DNA from: Nonomuraea roseoviolacea subsp. carminata
GTDB taxonomy: Bacteria > Actinomycetota > Actinomycetes > Streptosporangiales > Streptosporangiaceae
DNA: 64,000 bases
Assembly (NCBI RefSeq): GCF_024172185.1
Contig: NZ_JAMZEC010000001.1
Coordinates: forward strand, 1,550,001 to 1,614,000
Direction of reading: 5' to 3'
Within the stretch, counting starts at the first letter, position 1, and every line of letters begins with the position of its first letter. The position numbers and the translations under genes were made by a program. The notes beneath the pieces are model-generated. The model saw nothing but the letters and a program-made list of their open reading frames with translations. It did not search any database and was not told where the DNA came from. Below, piece by piece: positions 1 to 8,331 of this stretch.

Positions 1-198
1 CTGTTCAGGGCGGGCGACGCGAAGGCGGCCCTGCCGTACGCGGTCAAGGCCACCTCGACGGGCTGGCGCAACCCGCTGCTGCGCCACCACCGCGCCCGCA
101 TCGAACAGGCTCTGGGAGATCGGCGCGCCGACGCGGCGGCCCTGACGGCCCGGCCCGGCTTCGACCCGTCGCTGCCCGCCCTGGCGAGGTTCTCATGA
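1..198 (+). CDS. C-terminal end of a TPR-like protein (5' end outside window)
   Basis: Frame 1 is open from the window edge to TGA at 196-198, giving 65 residues rich in Ala, Arg and Leu with helix-turn-helix spacing (SLRHHRAR-like helices, then ...RIEQALGDRRAD). This resembles the last repeat of a tetratricopeptide protein, a common neighbour of NicO genes in actinobacteria. The stop overlaps the next ATG (ATGA), so the two are probably translationally coupled. The family call rests on a short fragment and on context. Confidence 0.5.
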   Translation: MFRAGDAKAALPYAVKATSTGWRNPLLRHHRARIEQALGDRRADAAALTARPGFDPSLPALARFS

Positions 199-1967
199 CC
201 CCCGCGAACGTGCCCGCCCGGCCCCTTCACCTCACCGCCCGGCTGATCGCCATCACCGCCCAGCCGCCGCTTCACTTCACCGCCCGGCCGTTCGCGCTCA
301 CCGCCCGTCTCGTGACCTGGCGCCCGGCCGCGACCGCAGCGCTCCCCGACCCCTCCCACCGGCAGGCGATCATCTCTTGCCCCGCCGCCTCCCGCCAGAA
401 CGCCGGCCCCGCGGCCCCCGGCGCCTCCCCTCAAGACGCCGGCCCCGCACACCGGAGCGCCTCGCGTACCGGAGCCCGGCTGGTGCCACCCGCGCTGGTG
501 GCTGTCGTTCTGGGTGTGCTTCTGCTCGGGCCGGTCCTGTTCTCCAGGCCCGCGCTGGCGGCGACCGCGCCGGCGCACCCGATGGGCAACTTCACCGTGA
601 ACCACTACAACGGCCTGCGCCTCCAACCTGCCCAGGTACGGAACCTGGCCGTGGTGGACGCCGCCGAGCTGCCCACCCTCCAGGCGCAGCCCCAGGTGGA
701 CGCCTCCTACGCGGACCGCCGCTGCGCCGCCCTGGCCGCGGCGCAGCGGCTGACCGTGGGCGGCACGGCGACGCCGTGGCGGGTGGAGCGGGCCGAGTAC
801 GTGTACCGGCCGGGGCAGGGCGGCCTGCGTACCAGCCGTCTCACCTGCGAGCTGACGGCGCCGGCCGCGGCGTCGCCGGGCGGGCGGGGCACGGTGGTGA
901 CGTTCGCGGACGCGTTCGAGCAGGAGCGGATCGGCTGGCGGGAGATCACCGCGGTGGGGGACGGGGTGCGGCTGGCCGCGTCGTCGGCGCCCGCGGTCAG
1001 CGTGAGCGACGAGCTGCGCACATACCCGCAGGACCTGCTGGCCGACCCCCTCGACCAGCGCACGGCGACGGTGACGGTCGCCGGCGCCGGTCCGCCGTCC
1101 GCCGCCGGTACCGGCGCGGGCACGTCCGGGACGACGCCGCTGGGCGGGATCGCGATCGGCGGACCGGTCGGCGACGCGCTGGCCGCGCTGGACAGGACGT
1201 TCACGGGGCTCGTCGGCGCGGACCGGCTGACGGCGCCGCTCGGGCTGCTGGCCCTGGGTCTGGCCGTGGTGCTGGGCGCGGGTCACGCGCTGATCCCCGG
1301 CCACGGCAAGACGATCATGGCGGCGTACCTCGCCGGGCGCCGGGGGCGGCCCCGGGACGCGCTGGTGGTGGGCGCCACGGTGACGGCCACCCACACGGCC
1401 GGGGTGCTGGTGGTGGGGCTGCTGCTGAGCGCGTTCACGGCCCTGGCGGGCGAGTCGGTGCTGGCGTGGCTGGGGGTCGCGAGCGGCGTGCTGATCGCCG
1501 TCATGGGGGGCCGCCTGCTGCTCGCGTCCCGCCGCGACCACGACTCCGGCCACGGCCACGGCCATGTGCACGGAGACCGACACGAACACGCACATGGATA
1601 CGGGCATGGACACGGACACGGGCACGGGCATGCGGGTGGCGGGGTCGGGCGGGGTGGGCTGCTCGGGATGGGGATCGCGGGCGGCCTCGTGCCGAGCCCC
1701 TCGGCGCTGATCGTGCTGCTCGGCGCGATCGGCCTGGGCCGCGCCTGGTTCGGCGTCGCGCTGGTCACGGCGTACGGGCTCGGCATGGCGGCCACCCTCA
1801 CCGCCACCGGGCTGCTGCTGGTCAAGCTGGTCGGCCGACTGGAGCGGCGGGCCTCGGCCGGTCAGCGCCTGGCCGCCCGCCTGTCGGGCCTGGCCCCGGC
1901 CGGGACGGCGGTCATGGTCGTGCTGCTGGGCGCCGGTCTGGCGCTGCGCTCGGTCACCGCCCTCTGA
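195..1967 (+). CDS. NicO-family nickel/cobalt exporter with His-rich loop
   Basis: Polytopic membrane protein of the nickel/cobalt NicO (RcnA-like) family, expected to move Ni or Co across the membrane. Residues about 97-125 form a signal/anchor segment ending in ALAA, followed by the extracytoplasmic HPMGNFTVNHY domain. The first transport helices carry GHALIPGHGKT. A His/Gly/Asp loop lies at about residues 450-480 (repeated GHGH), a likely metal-binding stretch, followed by the second helix block. The first ~95 residues are low complexity with a repeated LHxTAR-type phrase. The true start may be an internal GTG near 482, although the ATG at 195 overlaps the upstream stop. Length (590 aa) is long for the family because of these two low-complexity parts. 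Confidence 0.85.
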   Translation: MTPANVPARPLHLTARLIAITAQPPLHFTARPFALTARLVTWRPAATAALPDPSHRQAIISCPAASRQNAGPAAPGASPQDAGPAHRSASRTGARLVPPALVAVVLGVLLLGPVLFSRPALAATAPAHPMGNFTVNHYNGLRLQPAQVRNLAVVDAAELPTLQAQPQVDASYADRRCAALAAAQRLTVGGTATPWRVERAEYVYRPGQGGLRTSRLTCELTAPAAASPGGRGTVVTFADAFEQERIGWREITAVGDGVRLAASSAPAVSVSDELRTYPQDLLADPLDQRTATVTVAGAGPPSAAGTGAGTSGTTPLGGIAIGGPVGDALAALDRTFTGLVGADRLTAPLGLLALGLAVVLGAGHALIPGHGKTIMAAYLAGRRGRPRDALVVGATVTATHTAGVLVVGLLLSAFTALAGESVLAWLGVASGVLIAVMGGRLLLASRRDHDSGHGHGHVHGDRHEHAHGYGHGHGHGHGHAGGGVGRGGLLGMGIAGGLVPSPSALIVLLGAIGLGRAWFGVALVTAYGLGMAATLTATGLLLVKLVGRLERRASAGQRLAARLSGLAPAGTAVMVVLLGAGLALRSVTAL

Positions 1968-1999
1968 ATCGGGGGTGGCGAGCCACCAGAGGTATCCCT

Positions 2000-2035
2000 A
2001 TAGTCATGTTCATGAGTAGTCATCGACATGACTAT
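2000..2035. promoter_or_regulatory. Inverted repeat upstream of padR-like gene, probable autoregulatory operator
   Basis: Perfect 9-bp arms ATAGTCATG (2000-2008) and CATGACTAT (2027-2035) flank an 18-bp centre that contains a further TAGTCAT. The region is AT-rich against a GC-rich background and ends just before the ribosome binding site of the PadR gene. PadR proteins commonly repress their own promoters at ATGT/ACAT dyads, and both halves are present here. Confidence 0.6.
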
Positions 2036-2047
2036 GAGGAGTGACCG

Positions 2048-2707
2048 ATGGCGCTGAGGCATGCGGTGCTGGCGGCGCTGCTCGACGGCGAGTACAGCGG
2101 CTACCAGCTCGCCAAGGTCTTCGACGTGGGCGTGGCCAACTTCTGGTACGCCGCCCCCCAGCAGCTCTACGCCGAGCTGGCCCGGCTGGAGGCCGACGGC
2201 CTGGTCAGCGGCCGGGAGGTCGTGCAGAGCGGCCGGCCGAACAAGCGGGTCTTCACGGTCGCCGAGGCCGGGATCGCCGAGCTGGCCGCGTTCGCCGCCG
2301 CGCCCGGCAAGCCGCTGCTGATCCGCGACGACCTGGCGGTGAAGATCCACGCCGTGGACCGTCTCGACCCCGCCCCGGTCATCGCGCAGCTCCTCGAACG
2401 GGCCGAGGAGGCCGCGGCCAAGCTGGAGCTGTTCGAGCGGATGCTGCGCAACCTGCGGGGCGACCTGGCCGAGGAGGAGTTCCTGCGCCGGGGCGAGCGC
2501 GTCGGCCCGTACCTGTCGTGCCTGGGCGGGTGCCGGCTGGAGCGGGAGATGCGCGACTGGTGCCTGGCCACGGCCCAGGTCCTGACCGAACGCGCCACCG
2601 CGCCGTCCGCCGCCGGACGGCCCGCCACCCCCACGCCGTCCGCCGAAGACCGAACCGCGGCCCCCACGCCGTCCGGCGCCGACCGGCCCGTCACGAGCAG
2701 CGAGTGA
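2048..2707 (+). CDS. PadR-family transcriptional regulator
   Basis: 219-aa repressor-type regulator. The N-terminal winged helix (about residues 1-85) has the PadR signature: LRHAVLAALLDGEYSGYQL, then the FWYAAPQQLYAEL recognition region and a wing with RPNKRVFTVAEAG. The C-terminal half (about 95-185) is the Vir-type helical dimerisation domain. The last ~25 residues are Ala/Pro/Thr-rich and repetitive (TPSAEDRTAAPTPSG). The ATG at 2048 follows GAGGAG. It lies 10 bp before the SGNH hydrolase gene, so the two probably share a transcript. The ligand is unknown. Confidence 0.9.
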   Translation: MALRHAVLAALLDGEYSGYQLAKVFDVGVANFWYAAPQQLYAELARLEADGLVSGREVVQSGRPNKRVFTVAEAGIAELAAFAAAPGKPLLIRDDLAVKIHAVDRLDPAPVIAQLLERAEEAAAKLELFERMLRNLRGDLAEEEFLRRGERVGPYLSCLGGCRLEREMRDWCLATAQVLTERATAPSAAGRPATPTPSAEDRTAAPTPSGADRPVTSSE

Positions 2708-2717
2708 GAGGACCTCG

Positions 2718-3497
2718 ATGAGCCACACGCGTTACGTCGCCCTCGGCGACAGCCAGACCGAGGGCCTGGGCGACGGCGACGAGGCCGGCGGCCTGCGCGG
2801 CTGGGCCGACCGGTTCGCCGAGCTACTCGCCGAGCGCGAGCCCGGCCTGCTCTACGCGAACCTGGCCGTGCGTGGCCGGCTGGCCGCCCAGGTGCGCGAC
2901 GAGCAGCTCGCCCCCGCCCTGGCGCTGCGGCCCGACCTCGCGACCGTCATGGCGGGCATGAACGACCTGATCCGCCCCCGCTTCGACGCCGCCGCGGTGG
3001 CGGGCGCGCTGGAGGACATGTTCGCGGCGCTGACCGGCGCGGGCGCGACCGTCCTCACCGTCACCTTCCCGGACCTCGGCCGGCTCGTGCCCCTGGCCCG
3101 CCCGCTGCTGCCCCGGGTGGTCGACCTCAACGCCCGCATCGTGGCCGCCGCCGCGCGGCACGGTGTCCTGGTGGTGGACTCGTTCCCGCACGCGGCCATC
3201 ACCGACGCGCGGCTGTGGAGCCTCGACCGGCTGCACGCCGCCCCGCTCGGCCACGCCCGCATCGCCGCGGCGATGGCGCACGCGCTGGGGCTGCCCGGCA
3301 GCGACGACTCGTGGACGCTTCCCCTGCCCGTCCTCCCCCGGCCCGCGCCGTGGCGGGTGGCGCAGACGGAGCTGCGCTGGTTGGCGGGGTTCGCCGCGCC
3401 GTGGATCCGCCGCCGCCTGCGCGGCCGTTCCTCCGGCGACGGCCGCACGGCCAAGCGGCCCGCGCTCCTGCCCGTCACCCTGCCCGCCGTGGAGTGA
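2718..3497 (+). CDS. SGNH/GDSL-type hydrolase
   Basis: 259-aa serine esterase/lipase-like enzyme. Block I is ALGDSQTEG with the nucleophile at about Ser12. Block III contains MAGMNDL, the GxND motif. Block V, near residue 175, is DRLHAAPLGH and supplies the Asp and His. No signal peptide is visible, so it is probably cytoplasmic. The basic tail (RRRLRGRSSGDGRTAKR) extends beyond the fold. It is co-directional with the PadR gene 10 bp upstream, with AGAGGACC before ATG. The substrate cannot be told from sequence. Confidence 0.85.
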   Translation: MSHTRYVALGDSQTEGLGDGDEAGGLRGWADRFAELLAEREPGLLYANLAVRGRLAAQVRDEQLAPALALRPDLATVMAGMNDLIRPRFDAAAVAGALEDMFAALTGAGATVLTVTFPDLGRLVPLARPLLPRVVDLNARIVAAAARHGVLVVDSFPHAAITDARLWSLDRLHAAPLGHARIAAAMAHALGLPGSDDSWTLPLPVLPRPAPWRVAQTELRWLAGFAAPWIRRRLRGRSSGDGRTAKRPALLPVTLPAVE

Positions 3498-3517
3498 GGT
3501 ACGGCGCGGGCCGGGCG

Positions 3518-3859
3518 TCAGTCGATCCCGGGGACGTCCGGGTCGTCCACGTCGGTGTCGCCCTCGTCGGCCCGGCGCAGCTTGACGTCCTCCACCCACG
3601 CCAGCGCGAAGGCCCGCACCCCGGCGACCTCGTCCGGCGCCACCCCGGCGGCCTCGAAGTCCTCGTCCGGGATCAGCTCGGCGAACTCCAGCCGCATCAC
3701 CAGCTCCGGCAGCGAGAACGCGGCGACGTGCGGCCGGCCCAGCGCCTCCAGCTCCCGGAACGAGCGGCCCCCGGCCGCCGCCGCGACGCCCGCGAGGTCG
3801 CCGGCCAGGCCGCGCTCGTGCAGGTCGCGTACCATGAGGCCGACCTCCTCGTCCTCCAC
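3518..3859 (-). CDS. Hypothetical acidic protein, 113 aa
   Basis: Not recognised. A small acidic protein beginning at GTG 3859 after an AAAGGGG ribosome site. It has predicted helices (REL..LGRPHVAAFSLPELVMRLEF) and an Asp-rich tail (DEGDTDVDDPDVP). It ends 20 bp from the convergent SGNH gene and starts 45 bp downstream of the minus-strand membrane protein gene, so it may be the distal gene of that transcript. Coding is supported by normal third-position GC and a good start context only. Confidence 0.6.
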   Translation of the reverse strand: MEDEEVGLMVRDLHERGLAGDLAGVAAAAGGRSFRELEALGRPHVAAFSLPELVMRLEFAELIPDEDFEAAGVAPDEVAGVRAFALAWVEDVKLRRADEGDTDVDDPDVPGID

Positions 3860-3904
3860 CCCATCCCCTTTCTCCGGCCCCTCTCTCCGGCCTTGCGCGT
3901 GGAG

Positions 3905-4660
3905 TCAGGGCAGCCGGCGACCGCGCCGCGTGGACGGCAGGTCGTGCCGTCCCGACACGAACTCCTGGAACGCGATCTTGGCGGTGATCACCGGCCGGCG
4001 CCACCGCTCCTCCCGGTGGACGGCCTTGGCCATCTTGCGCGGCGAGCGCCGGGCGAAGAACCAGTGGGCCCACGGCGACCCCGGCCGGGCCAGCCGGACG
4101 GCCCCCACCATGAGCAGCACGGGCACGAACAGGCCCACGAGCCCGGTCCAGATCTTGCCCTTGAGCAGCGTCACGACGGCCAGCACGAGGTTGGCCACGA
4201 TGAGCACGGCCGGGTTGACGGGCGTGCCGTAGTCCCAGCTCAGCGGGCGCAGGCCCATGAGGAGCAGCCCCGTGACGGCGACCGCGACGAACACCGCGTC
4301 GACCGAGGTGCGCCCTTCCTCCTCCCAGTACACGTCGTGCAGGTGCAGGATGAGCGCGAACTCGTCGAGCACGAGCGCCGAGCCGATCCCGAAGATCGAG
4401 GCCGCGGCGGCATAGCTGACCTGCGACGCCGACGAGACGATGAGCCCGGTGACGCCGCCCACGAGCATGAGCACCACGCCGAAGACGACGTGGTGGATGT
4501 GCATCTCCCCGACGTTGACGTCGCGGAACCAGCCGACCTTCGCCCTGATCAGCCGGACGTTGATGCGGGTGGCGACGAACGAGACGATGAGCGCGACGAA
4601 GAAGCAGAACAGCGGCAGCCGTCCCGTCGCGATGATGCTCTGCTCGAACCAGTTCCCCAT
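3905..4660 (-). CDS. Conserved integral membrane protein with HIHH motif
   Basis: 251-aa protein with about six to seven hydrophobic segments. After the first helix comes an amphipathic stretch VGWFRDVNVGEMHIHHVVFG with a clustered His motif, and a second conserved patch, EFALILHLHDVYWEEEGR, lies near residue 105. The repeated His/Glu residues next to membrane segments suggest metal binding, but no enzymatic family is identified. The C-terminal ~50 residues are basic and cytosolic. Similar unnamed membrane proteins are common in actinobacteria. Start ATG at 4660 is the only plausible one. Confidence 0.7.
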   Translation of the reverse strand: MGNWFEQSIIATGRLPLFCFFVALIVSFVATRINVRLIRAKVGWFRDVNVGEMHIHHVVFGVVLMLVGGVTGLIVSSASQVSYAAAASIFGIGSALVLDEFALILHLHDVYWEEEGRTSVDAVFVAVAVTGLLLMGLRPLSWDYGTPVNPAVLIVANLVLAVVTLLKGKIWTGLVGLFVPVLLMVGAVRLARPGSPWAHWFFARRSPRKMAKAVHREERWRRPVITAKIAFQEFVSGRHDLPSTRRGRRLP

Positions 4661-4715
4661 GACCTTCGTCTTCGATGCTACGGGCCCGCCATACCCATAT
4701 GTGGCGAAAACGATC

Positions 4716-5474
4716 TCAGGAGAGGAACGCGCGGAGCAACGCGGCGGTGCCCTCCAGGTGCTCGGCGACGGCGCGGCGGGCCGCCTCGGGGTCGCCGGCC
4801 AGGATGGCGGCGACGATCGCCTGGTGCTGGCTCGCGGCGTGTTCGAGGTTGACCTGGAGCATGGGGATGGCGTTGAGCAGGTCGCTGACCCGCAGGCGGG
4901 CGTCGGCGCAGGCGGCGGCGAGCAGCGGCGAGCCGGTGAGCTCGGCGATCGACAGGTGGAAGGCGGTGTCGAGGCGCCGGTAGTCCTCGACGCGGGCCTC
5001 GTCGAGATCGGCCAGGCGGCGGCGCAACACCGCCCGCTGCTCGTCGGTCAGGTCGCTCGCGGCCAGCACGGCGGCGGCGCCGCACTCCACCGCCATCCGG
5101 AACGTCAGGGCGTCCGTCAGGTCGGCGGTGCCCATGTCGGCCACGACGCGGCGGAGGTCGCCCGTTCCCGGCTGCGGCGGGACGTAGGTGACGAACGCGC
5201 CGCCGTAGCGGCCCCGCCGTACGTCGAGGTAGCCGGCCTCCTGCAGGGCCCTGATGGCCTCGCGCAGGGTCACCCTGCTGATGCCGAGCTGGACGGCGAG
5301 CTCCCGTTCGGGCGGGAGCTTGGCCCCCGGCGCGACCACGCCGAGCTTGATCGCCTGGAGGAGCCGTTCCACGGTCTCCTCGAAGGCGTTGCCCGCCCGC
5401 ACCGGGCGGAGCACCGTCATCAATCGCGCAGAGTCGTCCACTGTGTCCTCGGGGCGTGTCATCGGCCCGGCCAT
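4716..5474 (-). CDS. FadR-subfamily GntR transcriptional regulator
   Basis: 252-aa regulator. The N-terminal winged helix (about residues 35-100) shows LPPERELAVQLGISRVTLREAIRAL and RRGRYGGAFV, the typical GntR signature. The C-terminal FCD all-helical domain (about 115-230) has FRMAVECGAAA, DTAFHLSIAEL and the QHQAIVAAI helix with the expected metal-binding Asp/His residues. ATG 5474 is chosen because GAGGAG lies 10 nt upstream; an earlier in-frame ATG at 5507 lacks a ribosome site. It is divergent from the gamma-glutamylation operon and is its most likely controller. A GntR gene accompanies the comparable GlnA4 (ethanolamine) locus in Streptomyces coelicolor. Confidence 0.88.
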   Translation of the reverse strand: MAGPMTRPEDTVDDSARLMTVLRPVRAGNAFEETVERLLQAIKLGVVAPGAKLPPERELAVQLGISRVTLREAIRALQEAGYLDVRRGRYGGAFVTYVPPQPGTGDLRRVVADMGTADLTDALTFRMAVECGAAAVLAASDLTDEQRAVLRRRLADLDEARVEDYRRLDTAFHLSIAELTGSPLLAAACADARLRVSDLLNAIPMLQVNLEHAASQHQAIVAAILAGDPEAARRAVAEHLEGTAALLRAFLS

Positions 5475-5524
5475 CGGGCACCGTCTCCTCGGGTCTTGAC
5501 AATCCATCCCACCATGGACCTCAA

Positions 5525-5535
5525 TGGTCTAACAC
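5525..5535. promoter_or_regulatory. Possible FadR-type operator between divergent genes
   Basis: TGGTCTAACAC matches TNGTNNNACNA, the FadR-subfamily consensus, at all but the last position. It sits in the 107-bp gap between the GntR gene and the ligase gene, in a locally AT-richer patch. It was found by eye and is a weak motif on its own. Confidence 0.3.
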
Positions 5536-5581
5536 TAGCCCAATCAACGGGAAAGCGTGCTATTCGGATGGGAGCGGGCAC

Positions 5582-6961
5582 GTGAGCGAGGTGAACACGC
5601 CAGGCGGGCCGGGCCTTCTCGGGGTGGAGGAGCTGCGCGAGGAGGTGGCGGCCGGCCGGATCGACACAGTGCTGCTCGCCATCGCCGACATGCAGGGCCG
5701 CCTGCAGGGCAAGCGGCTGTCCGCGCGGTACTTCCTGGAGGAGGTCCTGCACCACGGCTCCGAGGGCTGCAACTACCTGCTGGCCGTGGACGTGGACATG
5801 AACACGGTCTCCGGCTACGCCATGTCGTCGTGGGAGCGGGGCTACGGCGACTTCGTCATGCGCCCCGACCTGTCCACGCTGCGCCGCGTCCCGTGGCAGG
5901 AGGGCACGGTCATGCTGATGGCCGACCTGGTGTGGGAGGACGGCTCCGACGTGACCGCCTCGCCCCGCCAGATCCTGCGCCGCCAGCTCGCCCGCCTGGC
6001 CGAGCACGGCCTGGACGCCTACGTCGGCACCGAGCTGGAGTTCGTGGTCTACGACGACAGCTACGAGGACGCCCAGCGGCGCGGCTACCGCGACCTGAAC
6101 CCGGCCAACCTCTACAACGTCGACTACTCCTTGCTCGGCACCGCCCGCGTGGAGCCCCTGCTGCGCCGGATCCGGCGCGAGATGGAGGGCGCCGGCATGT
6201 ACGTCGAGTCGGCCAAGGGCGAGTGCAACCTCGGCCAGCACGAGATCGCCTTCCGCTACGACGAGGCGCTGCGCACCTGCGACAACCACGCGATCTACAA
6301 GAACGGGGCCAAGGAGATCGCCGCCCAGGAGGGCCGCTCGATCACCTTCATGGCCAAGCCGAACCAGCGCGAGGGCAACTCCTGCCACATCCACATCTCG
6401 GTGCGCAGCCACGACGGCGAGCCGGTCATGGCGGGCGACGGCACGCACGGGCTGTCGGAGCTGGGCGCGCGCTTCATCGCCGGGCAGCTCGCCTGCATGC
6501 GGGAGCTCACGCTGCTGTTCGCGCCGAACATCAACTCGTACAAGAGGTACGTGCCGGGCAGCTTCGCGCCGACCGCGGTCAAGTGGGGCGTGGACAACCG
6601 GACCTGCGCGCTGCGCCTGGTGGGCCACGGGCCGTCGCTGCGCGTGGAGAACCGGGTGCCGGGCGGCGACGTCAACCCGTACCTCGCCGTGTCGGCGCTG
6701 GTGGCCGCGGGGCTGCACGGCATCGAGAACGAGTTGCCGCTGGAGGAGCCGTTCGGCGGCAACGCCTACGCCTCGGGCGCCGAGACCGTGCCGCACACGC
6801 TGCGCGACGCGCTGGCCCTGTTCGAGGGCTCCAAGCTGGCTCGGGAGGCGTTCGGCGAGGACGTGGTCGAGCACTACGCCAACTGCGCCAGAGTGGAGCT
6901 GACCGCCTTCGACGCGGCGGTGACGGACTGGGAGCTGTACCGCGGCTTCGAACGGATGTGA
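5582..6961 (+). CDS. Glutamine-synthetase-like gamma-glutamyl-amine ligase (GlnA3/GlnA4/PuuA type)
   Basis: 459-aa ATP-dependent ligase expected to join glutamate to an amine (polyamine or ethanolamine) and not to ammonia. The N-terminal beta-grasp domain spans about residues 15-110, with ADMQGRLQGKRL. The catalytic barrel follows, with GTELEFVVYD, ESAKGECNLGQHEI (metal Glu residues), CHIHISV, NINSYKRYVPGSFAPT and RVENRVPGGDVNPYLA. The sequence lacks the GlnA-I adenylylation-loop signature, consistent with the PuuA side of the family. GTG 5582 follows GGGAG at good spacing. It heads a four-gene run with aldehyde dehydrogenase, SDR and amidotransferase-like hydrolase, the set seen in gamma-glutamylated amine catabolism. 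Ethanolamine versus polyamine cannot be decided here. Confidence 0.85.
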   Translation: MSEVNTPGGPGLLGVEELREEVAAGRIDTVLLAIADMQGRLQGKRLSARYFLEEVLHHGSEGCNYLLAVDVDMNTVSGYAMSSWERGYGDFVMRPDLSTLRRVPWQEGTVMLMADLVWEDGSDVTASPRQILRRQLARLAEHGLDAYVGTELEFVVYDDSYEDAQRRGYRDLNPANLYNVDYSLLGTARVEPLLRRIRREMEGAGMYVESAKGECNLGQHEIAFRYDEALRTCDNHAIYKNGAKEIAAQEGRSITFMAKPNQREGNSCHIHISVRSHDGEPVMAGDGTHGLSELGARFIAGQLACMRELTLLFAPNINSYKRYVPGSFAPTAVKWGVDNRTCALRLVGHGPSLRVENRVPGGDVNPYLAVSALVAAGLHGIENELPLEEPFGGNAYASGAETVPHTLRDALALFEGSKLAREAFGEDVVEHYANCARVELTAFDAAVTDWELYRGFERM

Positions 6962-6982
6962 ACGGACTGTGACGGGCAAGGC

Positions 6983-8326
6983 ATGAAGATCATCAATCCG
7001 GCGACCGAAGAGATCGTCGCCGACGTCGAGATGGCCGACGCGGCCGAGGTGGACCGCGCCGTGGAGCGTGCCAGGCGCGCCTACGCGTCCTGGCGCGGGG
7101 TGGCGCCCGGCGACCGGGCGCGGCTGCTGCGCCGCTTCGCCGACCTGGTGGACGAGCACGGCGAGGAGCTGGCGCGGCTGGAGACCGCCAACGCCGGCCA
7201 CCCGATCGGCAACTCCCGGTGGGAGGCGGGCGCGGTCCGCGACGTCCTGCACTTCTACGCGGGGGCGCCCGAGCGCAACCACGGCAAGCAGATCCCGGTG
7301 CCCGGGGGCGTGGACGTCACGTTCCAGGAGCCGCTGGGCGTCGTGGGCGTCATCGTGCCCTGGAACTTCCCGATGCTGATCATGAGCTGGGGCGTCGCCC
7401 CGGCGCTCGCGGCGGGCAACACGGTGATCGTCAAGCCCGCCGAGTGGACCCCGCTGACCGCGCTGAGGCTGGCCGAGCTGGCCCTGGCCGCGGGCCTCCC
7501 CGAGGGGGTGCTCCAGGTCCTGCCTGGGGCAGGGGAGGTGGCGGGGGCCCGGCTGGTCGAGCACCCGGACGTGGCCAAGATCGTGTTCACCGGCTCGACC
7601 GAGGTGGGCAAGGAGATCGCCGCCAAGGCCGCGGCGCACGTCAAGCGCATCACGCTGGAGCTGGGCGGCAAGTCGGCCAACATCGTCTTCGCGGACGCCG
7701 ACCTGGACAAGGCCGCCCGCAGCGCCCCGTACGCGGTGTTCGACAACTCCGGCCAGGACTGCTGCGCCCGTTCGCGGCTGCTCGTCCAGGCCGAGGTGTA
7801 CGACGAGTTCCTCGACCGCCTCGCGCCGGCCGTGCTCGGCCTCAAGGTGGGCGACCCGCTCGACGAGAGCACCGAGATGGGGCCGCTGGTCAGCGCCGAG
7901 CACCTGGAGCGGGTGCGCGGCTTCGCCGAGGACCGGCCGCATCTGCAGGGCACGTGCCCGCAGGGCAAGGGCTACTGGTTCCCGGCGACGGTCCTGACCT
8001 CGAAGGTCACCGACCGCGCCTTCACCGAGGAGATCTTCGGGCCGGTCGTGTCGGTCGTGCCGTTCGCCGACGAGGCGGAGGCCGTCCGGATCGCCAACGA
8101 CACCCGTTACGGCCTGAGCGGCTCCATCTGGACGCGCGACGTCGGGCGGGCGCTGCGCGTGGCCCGCGCGGTCGAGGCGGGCGCCCTGTCGGTCAACTCG
8201 AACTCGTCGGTGCGCTACTGGACGCCGTTCGGCGGCTTCAAGGAGTCCGGCCTCGGCCGCGAACTCGGCCCCGACGCCCTGTCGGCGTTCACAGAGACCA
8301 AGAACGTCTTTATCTCATCGGAGTGA
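6983..8326 (+). CDS. NAD(P)-dependent aldehyde dehydrogenase
   Basis: 447-aa ALDH-superfamily enzyme, probably oxidising the gamma-glutamylated aldehyde made in this pathway. It shows VPWNFPMLI, KPAEWTPLTAL for cofactor binding, FTGSTEVGKEI, ELGGKSANIVF with the general-base Glu, and the catalytic Cys in SGQDCCARSR. EIFGPVVSVV and the PFGGFKESGLGRELG C-terminal motif are also present. It is about 30-50 residues shorter than typical members: the N-terminus begins directly at the INPATEE strand, and the region after GPLVSAEHLERV is trimmed. It lies 21 bp after the ligase gene and 5 bp before the SDR gene. Confidence 0.9.
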   Translation: MKIINPATEEIVADVEMADAAEVDRAVERARRAYASWRGVAPGDRARLLRRFADLVDEHGEELARLETANAGHPIGNSRWEAGAVRDVLHFYAGAPERNHGKQIPVPGGVDVTFQEPLGVVGVIVPWNFPMLIMSWGVAPALAAGNTVIVKPAEWTPLTALRLAELALAAGLPEGVLQVLPGAGEVAGARLVEHPDVAKIVFTGSTEVGKEIAAKAAAHVKRITLELGGKSANIVFADADLDKAARSAPYAVFDNSGQDCCARSRLLVQAEVYDEFLDRLAPAVLGLKVGDPLDESTEMGPLVSAEHLERVRGFAEDRPHLQGTCPQGKGYWFPATVLTSKVTDRAFTEEIFGPVVSVVPFADEAEAVRIANDTRYGLSGSIWTRDVGRALRVARAVEAGALSVNSNSSVRYWTPFGGFKESGLGRELGPDALSAFTETKNVFISSE

Positions 8327-8331
8327 GACTT

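Noticed and set aside
3215..4852. Plus-strand frame of 545 codons over the SGNH and minus-strand genes
   Set aside because: Antisense shadow; amino-acid composition and lack of start context.
5459..7942. Long minus-strand open frame opposite the ligase and dehydrogenase genes
   Set aside because: Codon pattern is the mirror of the plus-strand genes; composition is His/Arg/Ala-rich with no domain.
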